NCBI GenBank assembly: GCA_029465975.1 | Contig: CM055737.1 | Span: 10,928,445-10,992,444, forward strand | From: Dallia pectoralis | Taxonomy: Eukaryota; Chordata; Actinopteri; Esociformes; Umbridae | Direction: 5' to 3' | Length of the DNA: 64,000 nucleotides | Part shown: one piece after another, positions 13,601-26,500 of the stretch | Layout of the letters: the number at the start of each line of letters is the position of its first letter | Numbering within the stretch: the stretch's first letter is position 1 | Notes under the pieces: generated by a model | What the model was told of the DNA's origin: nothing | The model's database searches: none | The model's input: only the letters and a program-made list of their open reading frames with translations | Translations under genes and position numbers: made by a program

Positions 13601-15406
13601 CTTCTCACACACACACACACTCACACATACAGACACAGACACACACTCACGTACACACTGAAAGATGCCACCCATAATCCTTCAGCAGGAGATAAAGTGT
13701 GTGCTGATATTTAATTTAAAGGCTGATTGCACGGTGTTACATTTAGACCATGTGGAGTGGCTGTGGTGCTTCCACAATATCAAACCCTGCACTCGTTGTC
13801 CTTCTCGTTGCCTGGGCGCTAGCACACAGCGTCCCACTGAGGACCCACTTCTACGCACTATGTGTTGTTGAAGGGCCAGCAGGGGGCACTGCTCCCCTCG
13901 GTCCTCAGATAAAAGCCCAATAGCCCAGGGCGGTTACGGGGACGTTGCCCGGTGCCTTTCGGACATTGCGTGGTGATTGAGATCGGTCAGGGCTGTTGAA
14001 AGGCGTGTGCGACGTGGAAGGAGTTGACATGGATGTGGAGAGATGTGGGCGTGAAGCAGAACAGTCTCCCCTCTAATGGCTTCCGTTTGTTTTTCTTCTC
14101 CTTTCTCCTCCTTTCATCTTTCAGGTGGCCTCATGGGTTCTGACCTCACCACCGGCGTGGGCACCAGTGCTGGTAAGGATATGGTCCACAAACACACACA
14201 CCCACACACACATACACACATGCACACGCAAGGCACCCAAGTCTCCCAGCCAAGTCATAAAACTCGTGACTAATATTAAACCAAACCCAAGTGGAGATCC
14301 TGGGCATGACGAGTTGACATTAGCGGTCTCGGAAGTTCTTCTGGGAATGTTTCTCTACGTCTTCATCCCCGTTGCACATCCTGGTCTCAGTTCAGCGACA
14401 GAAGGAAGGAACACGATAATAGAGTGGGCAGGAAGACGTACAGTCGGGTCAGGGAAGGCGTTTGTGTGCGTAGGCTTCAGCCAAATTTGAGGTCGGACGC
14501 GTTAGACCAACCTGTTTTGTTTCTCTTTAACGCTGTCTCTAGCTCTTTCGTCCTTCCTGTACTTCTGTGTGTTTTTTTTCTCCGTGTTGCCGCGGATATT
14601 TCCGTATCCCAATGAGCCGGATCACACTGCTTGTTTATAGGACCTGTAACCACTGGTCCCGGTTTTCTATGTGCAGTATTCTGCAAACGCAGAAACACTT
14701 GCAACGGTTAACGACTCACGTATGTCTGGGGAGAAATACATTAGACATTGGCTTACTGTAACGTTAACTCGTAAAGTTAGTCACTGCCGTTGTACGAAGG
14801 AATTGAATCCCATTTCAATGTATTTACCACTATAAGACACTGATCAGCAGTTTAACAATGTAACAGTATTAATCCGTTGATGGTAATAAATATAGAACAT
14901 TGCAAGTAGTCAATAAAAATGACAGCTCATCTACACTGTTGTCCAGTGGTCAAAAGGACAATATGAACAAAGCTTTTCTAAAGTAGGAAGGGTGTGTGCT
15001 GGGTTGAGTTCGGGCCAGGTGTGTGAGTGAAAAAGGAACTCTCCAGATGAGATGTGATTTGTGGACGTCTTACCTTAAAATCTAAACGTGTATGTATGAT
15101 ATTACGACTGACCAGCAGGGGCAGTAGTGAACACTTACTCTACATTTAAATATGTGGAGACACATGTGATTTCAAACTTTTGGATTTCAAATCTGTGCAC
15201 AGAGAAGTTAGGCACGGCTACTTAGTTCCTGTGGTTGTCGTAAACCTTTGCCAAAGCTCAACCCCTACCTCAACCATACTGCAATATTATCCAACCCTGA
15301 TGGTAATACCTAAACCAAACATTCATAAGTCGTTAATTTATCTATAGATCTGTATCCCCCCTGGACAAATATCAAGCGTTAACTTGAGCTGTGAGACATT
15401 ACATCA

Positions 15407-15438
<32 letters not shown>

Positions 15439-15558
15439 ATAATAGGGGGAAGAGGGGGAGGGGGAACACAGCTGGGCAGCCCCGTCTGGCCCTTAGGGTT
15501 CCCTTACAGGGGTCAGAGCCCGGTCCCTCTGTCTGGCCTCTCACATATTCTCACACAC

Positions 15559-15593
<35 letters not shown>

Positions 15594-18500
15594 CACACTC
15601 ACTCACACACAACAGGGCTGTTTGTTGCGGCGTGTGTTTCGCGGGCAGCATGTCCCGGACCGGGCTTCAAATGCAGCCTTTGTGTTGCCACGGCGATGAA
15701 CAGAGGCTCTCTGTGAGCAATCGGCACGGCCGTCCGCGGTTAAAACACGACTTGGACACGGAGTCATGTGGAACTTAAAAAAGATTCCATTCAGGGCTCT
15801 TAGATCCTACAGGGGGGGAGAACCCCATGATGAATATTCAGCCACGCAGGGAGAGAGACACAGATGGGAGCGAACCGTTCTGACGTTTTAATGATGTTCT
15901 GGGCCGCATGTGACTCAATGTGAGGCGGCTGGCCGCTGACCCTCTTTTTTTCTGCCTCGCCTTTGATAAGTGCCTGTCAGCGGTGACTGTTAGGGCCTGG
16001 TGGTCACCGTGGCAGACATTTTCTTCCTCGTGCGAAATGCCCCTCGTCTTCAGACGCGAAGCCTCCTCTCAGCCTCTGTGGGTGCCAGCGCCGCCAGACA
16101 CGTTTGATTGATAAGCGACATGTGACACTTTCTGATACTGGAAGGTGGAGTTGTCATGTCCTTGCTGGGGAAGTATCGTGGCATGGCTTTGCATGTCTGT
16201 CAGTGTCTTGTCTGTCAACCCATTCACCAGCTGGGGAAATATCGAGACATTGGGGGAATAAGATGGAGGGACGAAAAAAAAAGAAGATAGATAAAATGAG
16301 AGAGGAACAGAGAGCAGACAGATAAAGGATGTCCCTGTCCTCGGCATGTAAACACCTTTAGCATGTGTCGTGGAATTCTTAAAAGTTCAGAGACTGTAGT
16401 TTCTTTTAATAATCAAATGCTTTATTCAAGATTCATGAACCTGGATCAGTTAACAACACATTTACATGTCAAGTCAAATGCTCAACCATTATTAGGTTGA
16501 ACTAGGTTATAGTAGTAGCTTTATTCAAGATTCATGACCCTGGAGCAGTTAATAACACATTTACATGTCAAGTCAAATGCTCAACCATTATTAGGTTGAA
16601 CTAGGTTATAGTAGTAGCTTTATTCAAGATTCATGAACCTGGAGCGGTTAATAACACATTAACATGTCAAGTCAAATGCTCAACCATTATTAGGTTGAAC
16701 TAGGTTATAGTAGTAGCTTTATTCAAGATTCATGAACCTGGAGCGGTTAATAACACATTAACATGTCAAGTCAAATGCTCAACCATTATTAGGTTGAACT
16801 AGGTTATAGTAGTAGCTTTATTCAAGATTCATGAACCTGGAGCAGTTAATAACACATTAACATGTCAAGTCAAATGCTCAACCATTATTAGGTTGAACTA
16901 GGTTATAGTAGTAGCTTTATTCAAGATTCATGAACCTGGAGCAGTTAACAACACATTTACATGTCAAGTCAAATGCTCAACCATTATTAGGTTGAACTAG
17001 GTTATAGTAGTAGCTTTATTCAAGATTCATGAACCTGGAGCAGTTAACAACACATTTACATGTCAAGTCAAATGCTCAACCATTATTAGGTTGAACTAGG
17101 TTATAGTAGTAGCTTTATTCAAGATTCATGAACCTGGAGCAGTTAACAACACATTTACATGTCAAGTCAACAATGCTCAAAGAGTAACGGTTGAGCTCTG
17201 ATAATATACGTCCAGCATCAACCCCTTCGTCCTCTCATCTCATCTCATCTTCAACCGCTTATCCGGGGTCGGGTCGCGGGGGTAGCAGCTCTAGCAGGGG
17301 ACCCCAAACTTCCCTTTCCCGGGCAACATTAGCCAGCTCTGACTGGGGAATCCCGAGGCGTTCCCAGGCCAGTGTGGAGATATAATCTCTCCACCTAGTC
17401 CTGGGTCTTCCCCGAGGTCTCCTCCCAGCTGGACGTGCCTGGAACACCTCTCTAGGGAGGCGCCCAGGTGGCATTCGTACAAGATGCCCGAACCACCTCA
17501 ACTGGCTCCTTTCTATGCAAAGGAGCAGCGGCTCTACTCCGAGTTCCTCTCGGATGACTGAGCTTCTCACCCTATCCCTAAGGGAGAGGCCAGCCACCTT
17601 TCTGAGAAAACCCATTTCGGCCGCTTGTACCCGCGATCTAGTTCTTTCGGTCATGACCCAGCTTTCATGACCATAGGTGAGGGTAGGAACAAAGATTGAC
17701 CGGTAGATCGAGAGCTTTGCCTTTCGGCTCAGCTCTCTTTTCGTCACAACGGTGCGGTGAAGCGAATGCAACACCGCCCCCGCTGCTCCGATCCTCCGAC
17801 CAATCTCCCGCTCCATTGTTCCCTCACTCGCGAACAAGACCCCGAGGTACTTGAACTCCTTCACTTGGAGTAAGGACTCATTCCCTACCCGGAGTAGGCA
17901 CTCCACCGGTTTCCTGCTGAGAGTCATGGCCTCAGATTTAGAGGTGCTAACCCTCATCCCAGCCGCTTCACACTCGGCTGCGAATCGATCCAGTGAGTGC
18001 TGAAGGTCACCGACCGATGAGGCCATCAGGACCACATCATCCGCAAAAAGCAGTGATGTGACCATCAGCCCACCGAACGGGAACCCCTCCCCCCCATGAC
18101 TACGCCTTGATATCCTGTCCATGAATATTACAAACAGGATTGGTGACAAAGCGCAGCCCTGGCGGAGGCCAACCCCCACCTGGAACGAATCCGACTTACT
18201 GCCGAGGACACGGACACAGCTCATGCTTTAAGCGTACAGAGATTGGATGGCCCTGAGAAGAGACCCCCTCACCCCATACTCCGCAGCACCTCCCACAAAG
18301 ATCCCGGGTACCCGGTCATACGCCTTCTCCAGATCCACAAAACACATGTAGACTGGATGGGCATACTCCCAGGCCCCCTCCAGGATCCTTGCGAGAGTAA
18401 AGAGCTGGTCCGTGGTTCCCGGCCAGGACGAAAACCGCATTGTTCCTCTTCAATCTGAGGTTCGACTATTGGCCGAACCCTCCTTTCCAGCACTTTGGAG

Positions 18501-21011
18501 TACACTTTACCAGGAGGCTGAGGAGTGTGATACCTCTGTAATTGGCACACACTCTCTGGTCCCCCTTTTTAAGAGGGGAACCACCACCCCGGTCTGCCAC
18601 TCCTCTGGCACTGTCCCAGACTTCCATGCAATGTTGAAGAGGCGTGTCAACCAAGACAGCCCTTCCCCACCCAAAGCTTTTAGCATTTCTGGACGAATCT
18701 CATCAGTCCCTGGGGCTTTGCCACTGTGGAGTTGTTTGACTACCTCAGCGACTTCCCCCAGGGAAACTGACGATGACCCTCCATCAGCCTCCAGCTCTGC
18801 CTCTGTACTAGAGGGCGTGTAGGTCGGATTCAGGAGCTCCTCAAAATGCTCTTTCCAGCGCCCGATCACATCATCAGTTGAGGTCAACAGTGTCCCATCC
18901 TTACTGTACACAGCTTGGATGGTTCCCGTTTTCCCCTTCTGAGGTGCCGAACGGTTTTCCAGAAGCATTTTGGTGCCGACCGAAAGTCCTTCTCCATAGC
19001 TTCTCCAAACTTCTCCCACACCCGCTGCTTTGCCTCTGACACGGCAGCGGCTGCAGCCCTTCGGGCCTGTCGGTACCCTGCAACTGCATCCGGAGTCCCC
19101 AGGGCTAGCATATCCCTGAAGGCCTCCTTCTTCAGTCGGACAGCTTCCCTGACCACCGTGGTCCACCACGGTGTTCTAGGTTACCACCCCTTGAGGCACC
19201 TAGGACCTTGAGACCACAGCTCACCGCCGCAGCTTCAGCAATAGAAGCTTTGAACATTGCCCACTCAGGTTCAATGCCCCCAACCTCCACAGGGATGCCT
19301 GAAAAGCTCCGCCGGAGGTGTGAGTTAAAGATCTTTCGGACAGGGGCCTCCTCCAGACGTTCCCAGTTCACCCGCACTACCCGTTTGGGCTTACCTGGTC
19401 TGTCCAAAGTCTTTCCCCACCCTCTGATCCAACTCACTACCAGATGGTGATCAGTTGACAGCTCTGCCCCTCTCTTCACCCGAGTGTCCAAAACATGCGG
19501 CCTTAGATCAGCCGATACGATTACAAAATCGATCATTGACCTTCGGCCTAGGGTGCTCTGGTACCATGTACACTTATGCGCCTCCTTATGTTCGAACATG
19601 GTGTTTGTTATAGACAATCCATGACTAGCACAGAAGTCCAATAACAAACGACCGCTCGGGTTTAGATCAGGGAGGCCGTTCCTCCCAATCACGCCTCTCC
19701 AGGTGTCTCCATCGTTGCCCACATGTGCGTTGAAGTCACCCAGCAGAATGATGGAGTCCCCTACTGGAGCCCTATATAGGACTCCCTTCAGGGTCTCCAA
19801 GAAGGCTGAATACTCCGAACTGCTGTTTGGTGCATAAGCACAAACAACAGTCAGAGTTTTCCCCCCCACCACCCTTAGGCGTAGGGAGGCAAACCTCTCA
19901 TCCACCGGGGTAAACTCCAACACCACCGTGCTCAGACGTGGGCTCGTGAGTATCCCCACACCAGCCCGCCGCCTCTCACCCTGGGCAACTCCAGAGAAGA
20001 ACAGAGTCCAACCCCTATCCAGGAGTAAGGTTCCAGAGCCACGGTTGTGCGTAGAGGTAAGTCCCACCAGATCCAACTGGTATCGCTCCACCTCACGCAC
20101 AAGTTCTGGCTCCTTCCCCCCCAGTGAGGTGACGTTCCACGTCCCCAAAGCAAGCTTCTGCCGCCCGGGTCTGATCCGTCGAGACCCCCCACCTTCACTG
20201 CCACCCATATGACAGCGCACCCGACCCCTGCGGTTGCTCCTGTGAGTGGTGGGCCCACAGGATGGGCCCTTCGTCCTTCATGTGCATATTATCACTCCAG
20301 ACCCCACGTCATCCTCTCCATTCCACACGTATTCTTAACAACTCTGGAGCCTAAGGTCTAAGGATGACAAGATGTCTACATAACTTAGTTAACCTAGAGA
20401 AACACCTAGAATAACAGAGCAGTCTCCTGACCTTACTTAGAATTAGAACCATACGGGTTATACATTAAACTATCATTATAACATAATATTAAAAATTCCA
20501 CCACACATGTTGGTTCTGTTCTGATCTCTGCAGTCTGATTGGCTAATTGTTTGGGAGAAGCAACCAGCTCCTGTCACCTCTCAGCTAAATGACTCACACA
20601 TCTCAGCAGGTCACTCACACACACACACACTCTCAAACACACACACACACACACACATCTACAGACACAAACTAAAGCCCGGAACAGGTCCACACAAGTG
20701 AAGAACCACTGCTGCTCCATCCATTAATTCGAGCGCAGAACCTGAGACCTAAATGTCACTAGAAAACCTTTATGATTCACCGCGATATCCGTGCATACAG
20801 TGGATGCTAGCAGGTTAGCCTGCAAGCTAACCTGCCACCATAGTTCAGTTGGTGCATTCAGATTTGAACAGGGCCTCAACCGCAAACGGGTGGGCCTGCG
20901 TTTGGAAGGTGGGATGGAGCACTGGAGCACGCCCGTTAGACCACAACAGGACATCCGAAAGTGTTCAGTAACAGCAAGATGTACACGAGTTTAACCACAT
21001 CACCCGTCTGT

Positions 21012-21061
<50 letters not shown>

Positions 21062-22802
21062 CAGAGAGGCCCAATAAGCACATCTTGCCAGTTCAGAGAT
21101 GCACCTTCAGGTCCTCAGAAGTCAGCATGTTAGTGTACAGTATGATCTGTGAACCCCTGGACCCGCCCCCCCTGGTCTCGTCTGACTACAGAAATAGCCT
21201 TCACCTTTGTATATCTCCACTTCGCATCTGATGTTGTTGTTTTTGTACAGCAGAGAGGCTGTCTTATCTGGGCAGAGAGTGTTCATTTAGGGACTTCCTC
21301 AAAAACGCTCGCCTGCGTTCTGCCTCCGCTCGCTGCTCTACTCGGCTGTTTCGGTCTCAGAATCACAGAGCAGCTGTTCAGTGGCTCGTCCCCAGTCAGA
21401 TGCGAGCTGTGTGTCATTAACCTTTCTGTAGCCATGTAGCCAGGAGCTTAGGATCCTTACATTTTGTTTAACCTCCTAGGCCTAAATTAAACCATTACAT
21501 AGTATCACCTGTCCAACGTCCATTTCCCTTGCTATGGGCAATTTCTATGGTTAAAACTAGAACTGAGAGACAATTCTACTAACAGTAGTGGTAAAATGAC
21601 AAAGAAGTAAATACTTTTTTAAAAGCTGTGCATTCGTTGTCCATATCAACTAGTTCAACATTCTGCCGCCACAAAATGGCCGCCCTAAATCCCCTTCTCT
21701 ACTCTTGGGGGCAGTTATCTGGGATCCAACTGGGCTTTAAAGTTACATTACAAGTCTCCGTCTTGCTTATTCTCTTTCTGTTCTCTCCCTTCTCCTGACC
21801 TGGTTCAATAGACGTACATCTCTAGCATCTCTAGATTCTCTAACATCTCTAGCATCTCTAGATTCTCTAACATCTCTAGCATCTCTAGATTCTCTAACAT
21901 CCCTAGATTCTCTAACATCTCTAGATTCTCTAACATCTCTAGATTCTCTAACATCTCTAGATTCTCTAACATCTCTAGATTCTCTAACATATCTAGATTC
22001 TCTAACATCTCTAGCATCTCTAGATTCTCTAACATCTCTAGATTCTCTAACATCTCTAGATTCTCTAACATCTCTATATTCTCTAACATCTCTAGCATCT
22101 CTAGATTCTCTAACATATCTAGATTCTCTAACATCTCTAGCATCTCTAGATTCTCTAACATCTCTAGATTCTCTAACATCTCTAGATTCTCTAACATCTC
22201 CAGCATCTCTAGATTCTCTAACATCTCTAACATCTCCAGCATCTCTAGATTCTCTAACATCTCTAACATCTCTGGCATCTATAGAATCTCTAACATCTCT
22301 AGATTCTCTAACGTCTCTAGCACCTCTAGCATCTTTATCCCGTTTTATTCCCCACGCAGAAAACAAGCCTTATTTTGCACCGATGAAATCTAATGCTAAA
22401 TTTGTCTCATTTGTGCCTGTAAAGTTTTCAAAAGTCTCAGCTTTTCGACACACAATTCTCTGATATGTTTTAGAACCAAATTGTTTCCGGCTGTTTTGAT
22501 TGGCTATATAATATGTGTGTACAGAAAGCCGAATGGAGATTGAGTGGAGAGAGTGTTCTCATTCATTTCTCTCCACATGGGCCCACTTCACAGTAGAATG
22601 GCCCAGCCATGAGGAGGACAGCCACGCATCTGGGTGGAGTGGCTCTCAGAGAACCTCATTCAAAACAGACACGTGCAGCCATACACAAGCTCTGTGTACA
22701 CACTGCGACGCTCACAGACGGCGAAATATTACAAGTGATAAATTGACAAATGGAGTCTGACACACAGACTTTGACGCTCTGTGCTAAGTCTGACACCGAC
22801 AC

Positions 22803-22840
<38 letters not shown>

Positions 22841-23287
22841 TCACCGACGGGAACATACTTACAGACACCCGCAGACAAACCGCGAACACGCGCAGTTATT
22901 TCTTTTTTGTAAGACTCCCTGATTTTCCTTTAGCGCTAGCGGTCGTTCACTCTTCAGATTGTTCCAATTGGGCTTTCGAGACTTTTCATTTCCAAACAAC
23001 GAAAACCTGGCTCTCAAATTAAACAAAGATCAGCGGGGGGAAATTGCCCAGGAAGACATCTGCGACTCATTTTCCCCCGGAGTATATGATTCAGGAATTA
23101 ATTTATGTCTAACGTATAATTCCTGCCGTCTTTCAAGTGGGAAACGTCCATAGAGCGTTCTGCACAACTCCTAGGATCTGGCTGGGGCCAGGATAACAAG
23201 AAACACTTCCGATATCATCTCCCTCATTCCCTCTCTCTCTCTTTCCCTCCCTCTCCCTCTCTCTCTCTCCCCTCTCTCTCTCTTTCC

Positions 23288-23320
<33 letters not shown>

Positions 23321-23471
23321 CCTCTCTCTCTCTCTCTCCCTCTCTTTCCCTCTCTCTCTCTCCCCCTCTCCCTCTCCCTCTCTCTCTCTCTCTCCCTCTC
23401 TCTCTTTCCCTCTCTCTCTCTCTCTCCCTCTCTCTCTTTCCCTCTCTCTCTCTCCCTCTCTCTCTTTCCCT

Positions 23472-23506
<35 letters not shown>

Positions 23507-26500
23507 GATCTCTGTCTTTTTCCTTGTGCCTTTTTTAATGTAATGTTGCTAAGAGGGTTTGTGTGCTGTTGGCATTGCAGTCTACGAATCAGTCTGTCTC
23601 TCTGTGCGTAAGTCTACTAGTCATTCTGTTTGTCAGCCAGTCAGTCTTCCTTTGAGTCGGTCTGTCTGTCAGCCATGGGTTAGGTGTCTATCCTAAGGAA
23701 AAGTCTTTGTCTGAAGGAGGGAACACAAGTGGAGGGCCGATGGCCAAATAGTGGGTCCTATGTGGTCTCCAAGGCCTGAACGTGATGTTTTTACATGGTT
23801 GGATGCTGGGTAGTCTGATTGATAGTGACAGGGGTGAAGGCAATATTGCTCTAAGAAAGGACAGAAGTCTTTACAAATCAGGCGGATCGGAAAATGTTTT
23901 CCGTTTTTAGACTCGCCGTATTGGTCTGACTGGGTCACTGTGACCTCTCTCGTTTTCTCTTCTCTCTCTCCTTCTCTCTCTCTCTTTCTCTCTCTCTCTC
24001 GCTTTATCTGTGGCTCGGTCCGTGGACAGTTGCATTTCCGACTCATATTTGCAGAAGCTAACGTTTTCTCAGTAAAACCGGCTGCTGTATTCTGGTGACA
24101 TTGTGTATGAAACAGGAACGTAGGCATTTTGAACTGTGTAATGACGGCCCCTGTCTCTTCTCTCTGTAGGAAACGGCTATGGCAACCACCACCGTAACTC
24201 GCCCGGTCTGCTGGTCTCTCCGGGAAGCATGAGCAAGGGCATGCAGGCCAAGTCTCCCCCGCCAATGAACCTGGGCATGAACAACCGAAAGCCGGACCTG
24301 CGTGTGCTTATCCCTCCTGGAGCCAAGAATAACATGCCCTCCATTGTAAGTCCGTCAATCCTTTAATTGGTCAATTTAGCTCAAGCCCCAATCCAGTCTA
24401 ACCCCAGTCCCAGTACAGCCCCAGTCCAGTCCATCCCTAGCCCCTACCCCAGCCCCAGTCCAGTCCATCCCTAGCCCCTACCCCAGCCCCAGTCCAGTCC
24501 ATCCCTAGCCCCTACCCCAGCCCCAGTCCAGTCCATCCCTAGCCCCTACCCCAGCCCCAGTCCAGTCCATCCCTAGCCCCTACCCCAGCCCCAGTCCAGT
24601 CCATCCCTAGCCCCTACCCCAGCCCCAGTCCAGTCCATCCCTAGCCCCTACCCCAGCCCCAGTCCAGTCCATCCCTAGCCCCTACCCCAGCCCCAGTCCA
24701 GTCCATCCCTAGCCCCTACCCCAGCCCCAGTCCAGTCCATCCCTAGCCCCTACCCCAGCCCCAGTCCAGTCCATCCCTAGCCCCTACCCCAGCCCCAGTC
24801 CAGTCCATCCCTAGCCCCTACCCCAGCCCCAGTCCAGTCCATCCCTAGCCCCTACCCCAGCCCCAGTCCAGTCCATCCCTAGCCCCTACCCCAGCCCCGG
24901 TCCAGTCCATCCCTAGCCCCTACCCCAGCCTCAGTTCAGCCGCAATCTAACTTCACTCCCAGCCCCAGCTCATATCCTCCTTTTAACCCAAAGCGCACTT
25001 TCTTTGTCCCCTCAGCGTATTTACTGTCTGCGTGTTTCTATGGTGTTAGTATTCAGTGGCGGACTGTACATGACGTGCCCCACACTGATCCTGTGCTGCC
25101 ATTGGAACCAGCTAGCCTGTTAGTGTAGAACCGTAGTATTAGTTCATCCTGGTTAGGCCCCATGGCCTTGTACAAGCCACGCCCAGCTGTATCCGTCATC
25201 CAATGAAACTAATTTGAATTTATCGCCCTCCCCCTTAATGCTCTCAGTCTGAGGATGTTGATCTGCTATTGGTAAGTGGGCCTGTGAAAATTAAACCCAA
25301 ACCACCGGTGTCATCCACCATCCCCACTTAGACAAACGGTTGACCGGCCGTTGTGCTTCAGCGGTCAACCCGGGACCTTATAGCTCAAATGCAACCAGTA
25401 TGCAGCGAGTATCTTCTGTATGCTGAGCGATTCATTTTTAAGATGCAGTGGGTTTCAGTGACCTGTTCTACATTTCTGTAATTTCCACCTCAAGCGATCC
25501 ACTGCATGTGTTTCAGGGGCGGGGGACTTTTTTGCCAGGGCCCAGGGTGACACCTAGTGGCGTGTCAAAATCATTGCATCCCGTCACCCGTCCCCACTCA
25601 TCGCATTCACTATGCCACCCCACTCCCCTGTTGGTTTCAGGGCTGTTGCATGGCATCTTGGCACACGTGCTTCCTTTCTCCCTGAATCAGGAAATAAAAC
25701 GCGACAAAGGGAATCATTTTAATTTGACATCAAATCGCCGTTCCTTTCTGCTCTCGCCCAGCTAACGATAAAATGCTTCTCCCAACCATTGCGGTTTCTG
25801 TTGCCGTGGAGACCGGCAGGGTTACTATAGCGACGGCGAGTCCACAGAAGGGGTGGTAAATGATAGGGTTGGCAGGGTTCAGCGGGGCCACATGTCAACT
25901 GATTAGTTTCCAGGAAGCTGGCATCTTTGTTCATTTTTCGAGCATCTGTGGAGTGAAGGGAAAAAAGGGTCTATTTTTAAACGTGTTTTTTTCTGGTGCC
26001 GACTTTGTGATGGTACTCATGCTTTCCCAACTCTGTTTCTCTTACCTGCACAGAACCAGAGAATAAACAACTCCCAGTCGGCACAGTCATTGGCCACCCC
26101 TGTTGTTTCTGTAGCAACGCCCACCCTACCAGGGCAAGGAATGGGCGGTTACCCATCAGCCATCTCTACTTCATATGGTACTGGTAGGTACCACTTCTAC
26201 TACACCAGTTCTACACACACACACACACACACACACACCATAGTACACAGCATTTGTTATACCCTCGTATTCGTCCCGTGTATTTATATACATGTGCGTC
26301 TCGTGTATTTATATTGCTCACATACACACACATCATTATTTGCTTATGCAACAAATTTACAAAAGGGTCAGACATTTATTGAGACAGTAGTTAACATTAG
26401 CGTGATTGAAAAGCATTTGGATGCAATATCATGTATCAGTAGACAGTAGGTATAATGCCTGAAACATGGCCTCATCATGTGATTTTTAAGCGTGTGTTGT

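Larger units (their letters stand above)
17234..20266 (-). mobile_element. Rex3/RTE-type LINE, near full length, decayed
   Basis: A 3.03-kb non-LTR retrotransposon in minus orientation. The target-site duplication cccttcgtcct is at 17223-17233 and 20267-20277. The 5' end encodes an apurinic-type endonuclease and the 3' half a reverse transcriptase. The 3' end, read on the minus strand, is ataagcggttgaagatgaga followed by gatga repeats, typical of fish Rex3/RTE tails, with almost no 3' UTR. It is inserted in the older LTR. Clade assignment rests on protein resemblance and the tail type, so a related RTE family is possible. Confidence 0.88.
16366..20505 (-). mobile_element. solo-LTR-like element split by a LINE
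   Basis: The ends are inverted: tgtcgtggaatt at 16366 and aattccaccaca ending at 20505. They are flanked by a 4-bp direct duplication, catg (16362-16365 and 20506-20509). TG...CA ends plus a 4-bp duplication fit an LTR retrotransposon or endogenous retrovirus. Without the nested LINE it is about 1.1 kb and has no coding region, so a solo LTR is the simplest reading. Read on the minus strand it has aataaa signals near the 3' end followed by a U5-like tail, which fixes the orientation. A non-autonomous DNA transposon with short terminal inverted repeats is the alternative. Confidence 0.7.

Noticed and set aside
20810..20835. 10-bp perfect hairpin as a possible microRNA
   Set aside because: The stem is far too short for a microRNA precursor.
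21767..22366. Charged repeat frames (RESRDV, LENLEM)
   Set aside because: Arise from a 9/18-bp repeat whose period is a multiple of three.
25971..25980. MEF2-like site ctatttttaa in the intron before the exon at 26054
   Set aside because: Matches the consensus but sits in a T-rich intronic tract, and such matches are expected by chance.
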